A stretch of 24,124 bases of DNA, from IMG/VR virus record IMGVR_UViG_3300030385_001471, positions 1 to 24,124 of that record. One strand, written 5' to 3'. The notes beneath the pieces were generated by a model, which was given only the letters and a program-made list of their open reading frames with translations, was not told where the DNA came from and made no database searches. The DNA comes from a virus. Shown here piece after piece: positions 13,581 through 21,561 of the stretch. A program made the translations under genes and the position numbers. Each line of letters begins with the position of its first letter. The first letter of the stretch is position 1.

Positions 13581-13811
13581 TTAAACTCCACCAAAAGAAT
13601 TATCGGTCATTAACGCGTCACCTAGTGCATTGATAGCATCGTATTTAGATTTCAATGTTAGCTTTGTTATTTCGGCATTGCGGGTCGGGATATCACGTTC
13701 TCGACACGCTCTTAGTGCTTCGCGCTTGGTGGGCCAATAATCCACATAACCTACATACATCTCACTCGTATTGTAATCGTCATTAGTGTAGTCAACTTTC
13801 CAAATAACCAT
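13581..13811 (-). CDS. Small unknown phage protein
   Basis: 76 residues and the last gene of the leftward modification cluster (MVIWKVDYTNDDYNTSEMYVGYVDYWPTK). The N-terminal half is rich in aromatic and acidic residues, a likely small sheet; a helix (REALRACRERD) and a second helical part follow. Its ATG overlaps the upstream TAA by one base, with GGAGAG a short way before. No recognised family. Confidence 0.6.
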   Translation of the reverse strand: MVIWKVDYTNDDYNTSEMYVGYVDYWPTKREALRACRERDIPTRNAEITKLTLKSKYDAINALGDALMTDNSFGGV

Positions 13812-14047
13812 TATTCAACTCTCCATATGCGAACACCTCGTTGATCGTTCTCTGTTAAACGTCTGCTGCTAAATCTTTTTCCTTTACGCTTATTTCCTGT
13901 TCCACAGGCAGACGATTTAGCTCCATTCGCTTTAGGGTCGGCAATAAAAACACTCTCACCAACTTCCATTGTACTGAATGGGTATATCGGCGGTCTTCCA
14001 AGTCTTCTTTCTGGCATCGGAATATTCTTTTCAATTATATATTCCAT
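13811..14047 (-). CDS. Small phage protein of the IPMPE...WRV type
   Basis: 78 residues. The outline is IIEKNIPMPERR...YPFSTMEVGESVFI...GKRFSSRRL...GVRIWRVE. Small phage proteins with this outline (IP.P....YPF..M..GDSF....R.WR) are common and may form a compact beta fold; no role is known to me. It joins its neighbours by one-base TAATG overlaps at both ends. Confidence 0.65.
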   Translation of the reverse strand: MEYIIEKNIPMPERRLGRPPIYPFSTMEVGESVFIADPKANGAKSSACGTGNKRKGKRFSSRRLTENDQRGVRIWRVE

Positions 14048-14262
14048 TATTCAGTCTCCCTCTGGATGCTGGTAAACTCTGCTTTTAGAGAATAGCGGCC
14101 CGCTTCGTGGGTTGCGTTCCACTCCTGTGCTATTTTCTGCGCTTTGGTTTCGCTTGCAATGTTCCGCGCAATCGTGCGCGATTTCCCAACGCACGGCTCC
14201 AAACCGTTCGGCCAATCTTTGTTCTCTGTCCACCATGTGCGGGTAAATACTTCATACGGCAT
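14047..14262 (-). CDS. Small conserved phage protein
   Basis: 71 residues from ATG 14262 (MPYEVFTRTWWTENKDWPNGLEPCVGKSRTIA); the GTG immediately upstream (14265) is an alternative. GGAGG lies eight bases before the ATG. The start YEV..RTWW..N..WPNGLEP.VG is a recurring small-phage-protein outline, probably a compact strand-helix domain ending in RYSLKAEFTSI. Function unknown. The terminal RETE is encoded by the ribosome-binding site of the next gene. Confidence 0.65.
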   Translation of the reverse strand: MPYEVFTRTWWTENKDWPNGLEPCVGKSRTIARNIASETKAQKIAQEWNATHEAGRYSLKAEFTSIQRETE

Positions 14263-14265
14263 CAC

Positions 14266-14421
14266 TCAGTCCTCCGCTTCAGCCTGTTTGACCAATGCTT
14301 TTTTGGTGCTGGACTTCATAGCATCGCCAAGTTTTTTGGCTGTCTTGTCGTCCGGCCCGATAACTATGACGTGTTCGTCCCACCAACTGTCGAACTTACT
14401 TTCTGTCTTTTTTGCCATCAT
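14266..14421 (-). CDS. Small Lys-rich unknown protein
   Basis: 51 residues. Two tandem ATGs (14421 and 14418) directly follow the upstream TGA. The product reads MAKKTESKFDSWWDEHVIVIGPDDKTAKKLGDAM and ends in a charged helix. It is too short for usual ORF thresholds, but it fills the gap exactly between two coupled neighbours and has a GGGAG ribosome-binding site. No family recognised. Confidence 0.55.
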   Translation of the reverse strand: MMAKKTESKFDSWWDEHVIVIGPDDKTAKKLGDAMKSSTKKALVKQAEAED

Positions 14422-14835
14422 TCAGTCTCCCTTTGATTTATATGGCTTTTGTATTTGCTTCCATGCTCTTTCAAATTCCTCGGCCCTTCTTTGGACGGTT
14501 TTGATAAGCCACTTATCGTTTTTGGTGATGCTGATTAATTCATATCCTTTTCGGTAACCTTGTATGCAGTTGACTACCGTTTTCTCTAGGTCAAGGATCA
14601 TCAGGTGGACGTCATACGGGACAGGCCAGTAGTCATCGATCCATCGTCGTACAGTACGTTCTTTAACGTCTGCCATCTTAGCAACTAGATGAACGCTTAA
14701 TCCGAGGCCGTACAAATAGTTCTGTAATTCAGTGCCACCCATTGTCTCGCTGCATTTAAAACAGTTAATCATGCCCAGACCCTCACCATCAGAGTCAGGG
14801 ATCATGCGTTCGTCATTACAAATAGGACAGGTCAT
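14422..14835 (-). CDS. Zinc-finger plus helix-turn-helix protein
   Basis: 137 residues. It begins with a zinc ribbon (C3, C6, C25, C28: CPIC...CFKC). A helix-turn-helix at about residues 47-66 (SVHLVAKMADVKERTVRRWI) follows, and then a longer helical part (residues 72-135). The arrangement suggests a DNA-binding regulator of the phage. It is coupled to the upstream methyltransferase gene by an ATGA overlap, so the two are expressed together; it might regulate or guide that enzyme, which is inference. Confidence 0.7.
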   Translation of the reverse strand: MTCPICNDERMIPDSDGEGLGMINCFKCSETMGGTELQNYLYGLGLSVHLVAKMADVKERTVRRWIDDYWPVPYDVHLMILDLEKTVVNCIQGYRKGYELISITKNDKWLIKTVQRRAEEFERAWKQIQKPYKSKGD

Positions 14836-15590
14836 TTTACGTTCTCCCGATTAGACAAATATACTGCCTTGGCAAATCCACGCGGGGTTGCGCTACGGAT
14901 GTTCTTGGTTCGTAAGGATTTCCCGCCTGTCCTTGCATGAACAGGCGAGTAGTTGTGACCCTTGGTAGGGTCGATGCGCTTGAATACTACATTCAAATGT
15001 TCGTGTTCCACGGGCCTTGTCTCAGGCATACGGAAACCGCATCCAGTCCACAGGCATGTGCGCTTCTTGTACGCATCCCGTGGGGGAATAACCTCTGGAA
15101 ATATTGGATGCTCATCCTCTTCTGGTAGATACCCACCGTACTGGTACGGATCAAACCGAAAGTCTGGCTTCCGCCATAAACGTGTCACGGCTCCAACAGG
15201 GTTCTCAATGTAAAACGGACACTGGAACGCTTCCGCAAGAATAGCGCAGTCCTTCAGCCGACCCGCGGCATCTGTCTGAAAGTGTGGATTGGCTTCCGCC
15301 TTCTTCTTCCACCACACGGCACCAGCGGAACTAAGGTCGGTGCATGGCGGGAACGCAGACAGGAACGCCACGTTGTTGATCCCGTGCCGTACAAAGAGCA
15401 TCAAAAGTGTCTCTTCTCTGTACAGGTCGGCATGGCTATAGGTTATGCTACCACTGCCGACTACCTCATGGCGATTGTACATCTTGTGTTGGATGTCATA
15501 CGCGAAGCATTCATATCCAGCCTCTGCCCACGGACGAAGAGCTTCGCCCGTGCAATCGTAGAGTGATATGACTATATTGGGTTCAGTCAT
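14832..15590 (-). CDS. C5-cytosine-type DNA methyltransferase family protein
   Basis: 252 residues from ATG 15590, overlapping the upstream TGA (ATGA). The start IVISLYDCTGEALRPWAEAGYECFAYDI fits the AdoMet-binding motif I of C5 methyltransferases. FPPCTDLSSAG holds the catalytic-type PPC (C83), YIENPVGAV is motif VI-like (E129, N130), and the end SATPRGFAKAVY resembles the last motif. It lacks the usual long target-recognition domain and is shorter than typical C5 enzymes. A phage subfamily that modifies its own DNA is likely; target and base are not deducible. Confidence 0.75.
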   Translation of the reverse strand: MTEPNIVISLYDCTGEALRPWAEAGYECFAYDIQHKMYNRHEVVGSGSITYSHADLYREETLLMLFVRHGINNVAFLSAFPPCTDLSSAGAVWWKKKAEANPHFQTDAAGRLKDCAILAEAFQCPFYIENPVGAVTRLWRKPDFRFDPYQYGGYLPEEDEHPIFPEVIPPRDAYKKRTCLWTGCGFRMPETRPVEHEHLNVVFKRIDPTKGHNYSPVHARTGGKSLRTKNIRSATPRGFAKAVYLSNRENVK

Positions 15591-16099
15591 GATTGCCCCC
15601 ACAATTCGAGAGCTTCCGTGAATGCCAATTGGTTTAGTATAATGGCATCTGGATGGCGTTTTCGGACCGCTTTGATATGGTCAGTAGTAGGCTCTATTTT
15701 GTAACTTGAGAATTTGCCATCTTCGTAAAGCATAATTTTTTTCAGCTTTAGTTTTAAGTTCTGAGACATCAATTTCTGGTTCACTAATTCTTCAATGTAT
15801 AAATCCATATCCGTATGAACCATTGTTCCGTTGCAATCCCACTTCGGCAAGCCAAGGCAATGAGTTCTGAATAAACTCTCTTCTGGAGTGTCTTTGTAGA
15901 TTTTCGGTTCGTCTTTATAATCCACTCCGTTTGTTTCTACCCTTGGTGCTTCTTGGTCAGCCCAATAGAAGAGAGGCTCTCCACCGGAGGCATCATTTAT
16001 TACTTCTGCGATTTTGGTTTTGTCACGGTAAAGGTTGCAGTTGAAACCACTACCTTCCATTCCGTTGAAAGTTTTGATATTTTTAACTGTATATGACAT
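15587..16099 (-). CDS. Conserved phage protein, first gene of modification operon
   Basis: 170 residues from ATG 16099 (MSYTVKNIKTFNGMEGSGFNCNLYRDKTKIAEVIND), with GGGGAG eight bases upstream. The frame runs on to 16171 across the operator, which argues against earlier starts. The outline MSYT.KNIK.F.G..G.GFN..L.RD...IA.V.D.A.GG...F.W and the C-terminal Y.I......H.K....RHPDA.ILN recur in phages, usually near small unknown genes. Function not known to me. It overlaps the methyltransferase start by four bases. Confidence 0.7.
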   Translation of the reverse strand: MSYTVKNIKTFNGMEGSGFNCNLYRDKTKIAEVINDASGGEPLFYWADQEAPRVETNGVDYKDEPKIYKDTPEESLFRTHCLGLPKWDCNGTMVHTDMDLYIEELVNQKLMSQNLKLKLKKIMLYEDGKFSSYKIEPTTDHIKAVRKRHPDAIILNQLAFTEALELWGQS

Positions 16100-16132
16100 G
16101 AGATTGTCTCCCCTATGGGTTGATGGGCCAAT

Positions 16133-16182
16133 GCCCGTTTCAATACAGACATTATAGCCCAAAACGGGCAAACAAGTATATA
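16133..16182. promoter_or_regulatory. Divergent promoter with operator matching the one at 10716
   Basis: GCCCAAAACGGGC (16157-16169) is the centre of a 21-base segment (16152-16172) that matches 10711-10731 at 19 positions. A perfect TATAAT (16156-16151) abuts it on the minus strand, and TATATA (16177-16182) follows on the plus strand, as at the first site. A half-site GCCCGTTT lies at 16133-16140. It stands between the leftward methyltransferase operon and the rightward ParB/methyltransferase operon. The -35 boxes are poor. Confidence 0.6.
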
Positions 16183-16219
16183 GCTAATTAGGCCAAACAA
16201 AACAAAGGGTTAGAAGGCT

Positions 16220-16354
16220 ATGCCGGTACGAAAAGTGACAGGTGGCTGGAAATGGGGAAAATCGGGGAAAATCTATTCAACAAAGAAGGGTGCCATGCAA
16301 CAGGCCAAAGCTGTGTACTCCAGCGGTTACAAATCTAAGAAACCCGCACTATAA
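16220..16354 (+). CDS. Small basic phage protein (MPVRKV family)
   Basis: 44 residues starting MPVRKVTGGWKWGKSGKIYSTKKGAMQQAKAVYSSGYK. The pattern of a Lys/Trp-rich turn (GGWKWGK.GKIY) followed by a helix (A..QA.AVY.SGY) recurs as a tiny protein in many phages and prophages; its role is unknown to me. AGAAGG lies just before the ATG. It is the first gene after the operator at 16157. Confidence 0.65.
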   Translation: MPVRKVTGGWKWGKSGKIYSTKKGAMQQAKAVYSSGYKSKKPAL

Positions 16355-16360
16355 AAAGAC

Positions 16361-16873
16361 ATGGAACTAAAACAGGTCGACGTTAATAGCCTGAAGGCGT
16401 ATCCCGAGAACGCTCGAACGCACAACGACAAACAAGTCGCACAGATCGCGGACTCAATAAAAGAGTTTGGATTTTGTGCGCCGTGTCTAGTTGATGAAAA
16501 AGGTGTTCTTATTGCAGGGCATGGCCGCGTTATGGCGGCTCAGAGTCTTGGTCTTAAAACCGTACCAACAATAAGTATTGAACATCTAACGCCGGCACAG
16601 GTTAAAGCCTACCGGCTGGCAGACAATCAACTGGCTCTAAATGCAGGGTGGGACTTTGACCTAGTAGGGTTAGAGTTAAATGAACTCAATGAAGATAGTT
16701 TTAATATTAAGTTATTAGGGTTCGATGAACGAGAGGTATTGGCATTTCTAGACCCTTTGGGCTCAGATGAAAATTATGATTCTGATGGAGTCAGAGAAAT
16801 GAATGAAGCTGACTTTAATAAATTCGACCATATTTGTCCTCGATGTAAATTTGAGTTCGATGAAAAAAAATAG
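16361..16873 (+). CDS. ParB-like nuclease-domain protein
   Basis: 170 residues. Residues 1-98 form a ParB/Srx-type domain: NARTH (17-21), IAGHGR (51-56), LTPAQVKAYRLADNQLALNAGWD. The C-terminus ends in a CPRC motif (159-162, HICPRCKFEF). In many phages this domain is fused to, or precedes, a DNA methyltransferase, and here a C5 methyltransferase follows with a 14-base overlap. Base composition falls from about 50% GC in the domain to about 30-40% in the last third, so the C-terminal part may be of different origin. It may bring the enzyme to DNA; nuclease activity is unproven. Confidence 0.82.
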   Translation: MELKQVDVNSLKAYPENARTHNDKQVAQIADSIKEFGFCAPCLVDEKGVLIAGHGRVMAAQSLGLKTVPTISIEHLTPAQVKAYRLADNQLALNAGWDFDLVGLELNELNEDSFNIKLLGFDEREVLAFLDPLGSDENYDSDGVREMNEADFNKFDHICPRCKFEFDEKK

Positions 16874-17906
16874 TGGGTCCTGGTTTTTATCTGATCTTGC
16901 CGCAGTAAAGAAAAATGGATTGACAGTATTCAGTTGTTTCCATTGTGGTGGAGGGTCATCCATGGGGTATAAGCTAGCTGGTTACGAAGTTTTTGGAGGT
17001 GTTGAGATAGATAAAGAAATGATAAATCTTTATCAGGAGAATTTTAAGCCAAAACATAGCTATTTTATGGGTGTGCAGGAATTTAACAAACTTGATATAA
17101 ATAAATTACCCGACGAGCTGAAAAAACTAGATATTCTCGATGGCTCTCCTCCATGTTCGTCGTTTAGTATGTCAGGTAAACGAGAGAAAAAATGGAGCAA
17201 AAAGCAGTATTTTCGAGAAGGGCAAAAAGAGCAAATACTAGATGACCTGTTTTTTGAATTTATCAGAATTGCGAAACGTTTGCAGCCTAAGGTAGTTATA
17301 GCGGAAAATGTTAAAGGTCTAATTTCTGGAAATGCAAAAGGATATGTAAAAGAGATTTTTACTGGCTTTAAGGATGCAGGGTACGAAACACAGCTTTTTT
17401 TATTGAATGCGAATCAAATGGGCGTTCCACAAAGCAGAGAGCGAGTATTCTTTCTAGCTCGTCGAAAAGACCAGAATTTTCCAAAAATAAAACTTAACTT
17501 TCAAGAGGCACCAATTGCTATTGGCAAAGTTTTATCTGATCCAGATATTGAGACACATACGGCTCGTAAACTTACACCAGCAGCAAAAAAATGGTGGATG
17601 CTAACCAAGCCTGGTGATACTTTTGCAAAAGTCCACCCGAAAGGCTCCTGGTTTAATTCGAGCAAGTTAGATCCAAGGAAGCCTTGTAGGACGTTGGTAG
17701 CTACAAAAGCAGGATGTCCTAGCCATTGGGCTGTACCGCGACTTCTTAGTAATGGTGAAATTTTAAGAATTCAAACGTTTCCAGAGGATTATAATTTTCT
17801 AAAAAGTGATCCACAATACGTAATGGGAATGAGTGTTCCGCCCTTTATGGTGCAACGCATTACCCTTGAAATTGCAAAACAATGGTTCAAAAAGGGATAT
17901 AAATGA
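16860..17906 (+). CDS. DNA cytosine-5 methyltransferase
   Basis: 348 residues from ATG 16860 (MKKNSGSWFLSDL); an in-frame start at 16803 lies within the ParB gene. All main C5 motifs are present: I-like FSCFHCGGGSSMGYKLAGYEV (residues 24-44), IV GSPPCSSFS with nucleophile C99, VI ENVKG (149-153), VIII QSRERVFFLAR, a later RTLVATKAG, and X-like MGMSVPP (322-328). Motif I is unusual, with Cys/His where DLFAG is common. The gene is strikingly AT-rich (a sampled 60 bases is 28% GC; a terminase sample is 52%), which suggests recent transfer. It probably protects phage DNA from host restriction. Confidence 0.88.
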   Translation: MKKNSGSWFLSDLAAVKKNGLTVFSCFHCGGGSSMGYKLAGYEVFGGVEIDKEMINLYQENFKPKHSYFMGVQEFNKLDINKLPDELKKLDILDGSPPCSSFSMSGKREKKWSKKQYFREGQKEQILDDLFFEFIRIAKRLQPKVVIAENVKGLISGNAKGYVKEIFTGFKDAGYETQLFLLNANQMGVPQSRERVFFLARRKDQNFPKIKLNFQEAPIAIGKVLSDPDIETHTARKLTPAAKKWWMLTKPGDTFAKVHPKGSWFNSSKLDPRKPCRTLVATKAGCPSHWAVPRLLSNGEILRIQTFPEDYNFLKSDPQYVMGMSVPPFMVQRITLEIAKQWFKKGYK

Positions 17907-17938
17907 ACACTCGATTGATTTGGAATAGTTTCATATTT

Positions 17939-18317
17939 AAGGAGAAAAGCATTGCACAAGCCGAATGATACGACAAAAGAACAAGTGCAGATGCTTGCGA
18001 CTATTGGTACGCCGCAGGAAGTAATAGCGAGGGTGATCGGGATTGACCGAGGAACTCTGGCAAAGCATTATGCGGATGAACTAGAACTCAGTAAGTCCAA
18101 GGCGGATGCGCGGGTTGCTTTATCCTTATATCAGAATGCCATTAATGGAAATGTCGCTGCACAGATATTCTGGTGCAAGACAAGGCTCGGCTGGAAGGAA
18201 ACCCAGGTTCTCGAACAACGTCAGTTTGCAGTATTTGTAGAGGGGCCAGATTTATCGGATGAGGAATGGCTAGAAGAATCTCTTGGGGACCACAGCCAGG
18301 GCCGCAAGCCGCATTAG
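17939..18317 (+). CDS. terS: Terminase small subunit, probable
   Basis: The coding start is TTG 17952, seven bases after AAGGAG (17939-17944, included here); the 121-residue product ends at 18317. The first part is a helix-turn-helix (TKEQVQMLATIGTPQEVIARVIGIDRGTLAKHYADEL), as in small terminases that recognise packaging DNA. Next come a helical AANGNVAAQIFWCKTRLGWKE-like segment, typical of this subunit in related phages, and an acidic end. It overlaps the large subunit by 52 bases in another frame. The next gene confirms the role. No ATG is available nearby. Confidence 0.78.
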
Positions 18318-19669
18318 TACGCTGTCCTATTGAAGAAATATTCTATGGTGGTTCTCGTGGTGGGGGAAAAACCGATGGGATGCTGGGCAAGTTTGGTCTG
18401 AAGGCAGCAAAGTATGGTGCAAAGGCCCGAGGGATATTCTTCCGCAGGGAAGTGCCTCAACTTGATGCAGCGGTCGATAGATCGAAAGAGATTTATACCG
18501 CTGTAGGAGCAGAATACTCGGAGTGGAAGAGGCTCTGGACATTTCCAAATGGGGCAACAATACGTTTCCGTTCCCTGGAGCGGGACGCAGATGCAGAAAA
18601 ATATCAGGGACATTCTTACACGGACGTGTTCTTTGAGGAATTAACGAACTATCCAAGCCCAATTCCGGTAATGAAAATCAAGGCGACACTCCGCTCCGCT
18701 GATGGGGTGCCGTGTCAATTCCACGCTACTGGTAATCCAGGTGGACCAGGACATAGTTGGGTCAAGACCAGATTTGTCGATCCGGCGCCGCAGGGCTGGG
18801 AGATTATCGAGGAGCAAGGCACCAAGCGTATCTTCATTCCTGCAAGGCTCAGTGACAACAAAGTCCTGATGGATGCTGACCCAGGCTATGTGGACAGATT
18901 AAAGCAGACAGGTTCCCCTGAACTAGTAAGAGCTTGGCTGGAGGGCGATTGGGATGTTATCGAGGGTGCATTCTTTGATTGCTGGAGGTCGGAAAAACAC
19001 GTTGTCGAGCCGTTTTCAATTCCTGATCATTGGCTAAAGTTCCGCTCGTTTGACTGGGGCTCTGCTGCGCCTTTCAGTGTTGGATGGTGGGCAGTCTCAG
19101 ACGGGATGGAAGTAGAGGACCAGGTATATCCGAAAGGAGCATTGGTTCGTTATCGGGAATGGTATGGTGCGGGAAGTCCAAATGTCGGGTTAAAACTGAC
19201 AAACGAAGAAATCGCTCGCGGCATATTGGAACGCGAAGATGAAAAGATTACCTATGGGGTAGCAGACCCCTCGATATTTATGGTACAAGGCGGGCCATCT
19301 ATTGCAGAACAGATGGCAAAAGCCGGTGTCTTATGGCGTAAGGCAGACAACCGCAGAGTCGGCGCCAGGGGTGCCATGTCAGGCTGGGCGGAAATGAGAT
19401 CGAGAATGATCGGAGAAGATCGTCCGATGATTTACTGTTTCAAGACCTGCCGGGATTCTATTAGAACAATCCCGAGTCTGCCACATGACAGCCATCGCGC
19501 TGAAGATGTTGACACGTCCAGCGAAGATCACGCTGCAGATGAATGGCGCTATGCTTGCATGTCAAGACCGTGGGCGAAGAAGCGGCCACTCAAACCGGCA
19601 GAGATAACCCGGCAACCATCATTTGATGATATGCTTAAATACACCGAACAAATCAGAGGACTAAATTGA
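18266..19669 (+). CDS. terL: Terminase large subunit
   Basis: 467 residues; packages DNA into the capsid with ATP. An N-terminal Q-type motif (QPGPQ) precedes Walker A GGSRGGGKT (28-36), Walker B VFFEEL (about 121-126) and a coupling motif ATGNPGG (154-160). The nuclease domain shows FDWGS with D263, VADPSI with D334, and DHAADEWRYA (421-430) with conserved aspartates. The ATG lies inside the small-subunit gene and the stop overlaps the portal start (TTGA). Length is typical for a podovirus-type large subunit. Confidence 0.93.
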   Translation: MARRISWGPQPGPQAALVRCPIEEIFYGGSRGGGKTDGMLGKFGLKAAKYGAKARGIFFRREVPQLDAAVDRSKEIYTAVGAEYSEWKRLWTFPNGATIRFRSLERDADAEKYQGHSYTDVFFEELTNYPSPIPVMKIKATLRSADGVPCQFHATGNPGGPGHSWVKTRFVDPAPQGWEIIEEQGTKRIFIPARLSDNKVLMDADPGYVDRLKQTGSPELVRAWLEGDWDVIEGAFFDCWRSEKHVVEPFSIPDHWLKFRSFDWGSAAPFSVGWWAVSDGMEVEDQVYPKGALVRYREWYGAGSPNVGLKLTNEEIARGILEREDEKITYGVADPSIFMVQGGPSIAEQMAKAGVLWRKADNRRVGARGAMSGWAEMRSRMIGEDRPMIYCFKTCRDSIRTIPSLPHDSHRAEDVDTSSEDHAADEWRYACMSRPWAKKRPLKPAEITRQPSFDDMLKYTEQIRGLN

Positions 19670-21561
19670 TAAACGAAGAAACCCACGGACCTGATGAAAT
19701 CGTCCAACGCTGGAAGCATGAAATAACACTTGCGACCAAGCGGGAAGCCAAGTGGCGAAGATCAGCCGAAAAGATTGAAAAGCGTTATCGCAATGAGTCA
19801 ACTGTAAAGGGCAAGACGTTTAACATTCTGTGGGCGAATACGGAGACTCTGCGTCCTGCGATGTATTCCAATACGGCAAAGCCGGATGTTCGTAGACGTT
19901 ATGGTATGGGAGATGCATCCGCCAGAGGTGGCGCGATGATAATCGAGCGCGGCATCGAGGCAATGATTGACAACTCCGAGTTTGATGTCGCGATGGAGCG
20001 CACCGTTCAGGATATGCTGTTAACCGGACGTGGTATCTCCAGGGTTCATTATCGGCCCAAGTATGAAAACGTATCCACTCGGATGGAGCTTACGGAAGCC
20101 AGTTCCGATATGGAACCATTTACCAGGTTTCTCGATGACAATGGAGATGAAAAAGAAGCTCAGTTTGATGACCAAGGCGCGTTCTTTTCCTCTGAAGAGG
20201 AAACGATTGTCGATGAAACCGTAGAAGTTCAGTTTATACCGTGGGATCAGATTCGTTTCGGCCCAGCCCGCCAGTGGTCGGAGGTTCAATGGATTGCATT
20301 TGAATCTATCCAGACCCGTGAGGACTTGATTGAGAATTTCGGGGAAAAAGGTAAGAACGCTCCGTTGATGATCCTGCCTGATGGCTATGATCCTGAATTG
20401 CCGGATGATGTTGTCAAGCGTTGTAGAGTCTGGGAGATATGGGACAAGAGAAAGCTGGAGGTTATCTTCATTGGGGAAGGCTCGAATGAACCGTTAGACA
20501 GACGGGATGATCCGTTAAACCTGAAAAACTTCTTCCCCATTCCGAGGCCTATGTATTCGATTGAGACAGACCGGACCATGCTGCCGGTACCGGAGTTCGA
20601 TCTCTACAAAGACCAGGCTGATGAATTAGACGACATTACCGGACGGATTGACCATCTGGTAAGTATGCTGAAAGTCCGTGGTGTCTATGATGCCGCCAAT
20701 GAAGAGCTAGGGAATATCTTTAACACAGCGGAAGGCACTATGATCCCTGCTCACAACTGGCAGGCATTTTCGGAAAAAGGTGGCTTCCGTGGATCAATGG
20801 ATTTCATTCCTATTGAATCGACGGCACAGGTTCTGGTTGGAATGTACCAGGAGAGAATACGTTTGATTCAGAGCATCTATGAACTGACTGGGATATCCGA
20901 TATTCAAAGAGGTTCTACAGACCCGAGAGAAACCAAAGGCGCACAGTTGTTGAAAGCGCAATTCTCTTCTCTTCGTTTATTGCCAAGGCAAAAGAAGGTC
21001 GAGAGATTTGTAAGGGATTTATTTAGATTAATGGCGGAAGTAATCGGGGAAGTATTCTCAGCGGAGACAATGACCCGTATGACAGGCCTGCCGGTCACTC
21101 CCGAGATACTTGATTTGCTAAGAGATGACGACTCCTATCAGATCGAAGTAGAAACAGACTCGACTGTGATTGCAGATGAAGCATCGGACAAAGCTGCGGT
21201 AGGGGAATATCTCCAGGCTGTTGCGGCGTTCATGCAGATGCAGGCATCAGGTGGAATTCCCAGAGAAGTTGCTTTGAAAATTCTTTTGTGGGCGTCCAGG
21301 CGATTCAAGGTCAGCAGGGAGATCGAGGATTTACTAGAGACACCATTCCCAGAAAACGAACAAGAACCTAGTAAACAACAAGTAGATATTCTAAAGGAAC
21401 AGCAGAAAGCGCAGTTTGCTCAACAGAAGATGCAACTGGATATCGCAAAGATGGATGGCGAGCAGCGGTTGAAATGGGCGGAAATTGAGCTTAAAGAGAA
21501 AGAGCTTGAACAGGAAAAGGTAGAGATAATGTTCAAGGCACAGGCGGCTCTCGGTGCGTAA
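19666..21561 (+). CDS. Portal protein
   Basis: 631 residues from TTG 19666, overlapping the terminase stop by four bases, with AGAGGA five bases upstream. It is the next gene after terminase and the right size for a podovirus-type portal, the dodecameric DNA gate. Features are a charged N-terminal helix (IVQRWKHEITLATKREAKWRRSAEKI), a large mixed core, acidic loops (about residues 145-185) and a Gln/Lys-rich C-terminal coiled coil (about 570-625), as in crown or barrel regions. Identity rests mainly on gene order and general outline. Confidence 0.85.
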   Translation: MINEETHGPDEIVQRWKHEITLATKREAKWRRSAEKIEKRYRNESTVKGKTFNILWANTETLRPAMYSNTAKPDVRRRYGMGDASARGGAMIIERGIEAMIDNSEFDVAMERTVQDMLLTGRGISRVHYRPKYENVSTRMELTEASSDMEPFTRFLDDNGDEKEAQFDDQGAFFSSEEETIVDETVEVQFIPWDQIRFGPARQWSEVQWIAFESIQTREDLIENFGEKGKNAPLMILPDGYDPELPDDVVKRCRVWEIWDKRKLEVIFIGEGSNEPLDRRDDPLNLKNFFPIPRPMYSIETDRTMLPVPEFDLYKDQADELDDITGRIDHLVSMLKVRGVYDAANEELGNIFNTAEGTMIPAHNWQAFSEKGGFRGSMDFIPIESTAQVLVGMYQERIRLIQSIYELTGISDIQRGSTDPRETKGAQLLKAQFSSLRLLPRQKKVERFVRDLFRLMAEVIGEVFSAETMTRMTGLPVTPEILDLLRDDDSYQIEVETDSTVIADEASDKAAVGEYLQAVAAFMQMQASGGIPREVALKILLWASRRFKVSREIEDLLETPFPENEQEPSKQQVDILKEQQKAQFAQQKMQLDIAKMDGEQRLKWAEIELKEKELEQEKVEIMFKAQAALGA

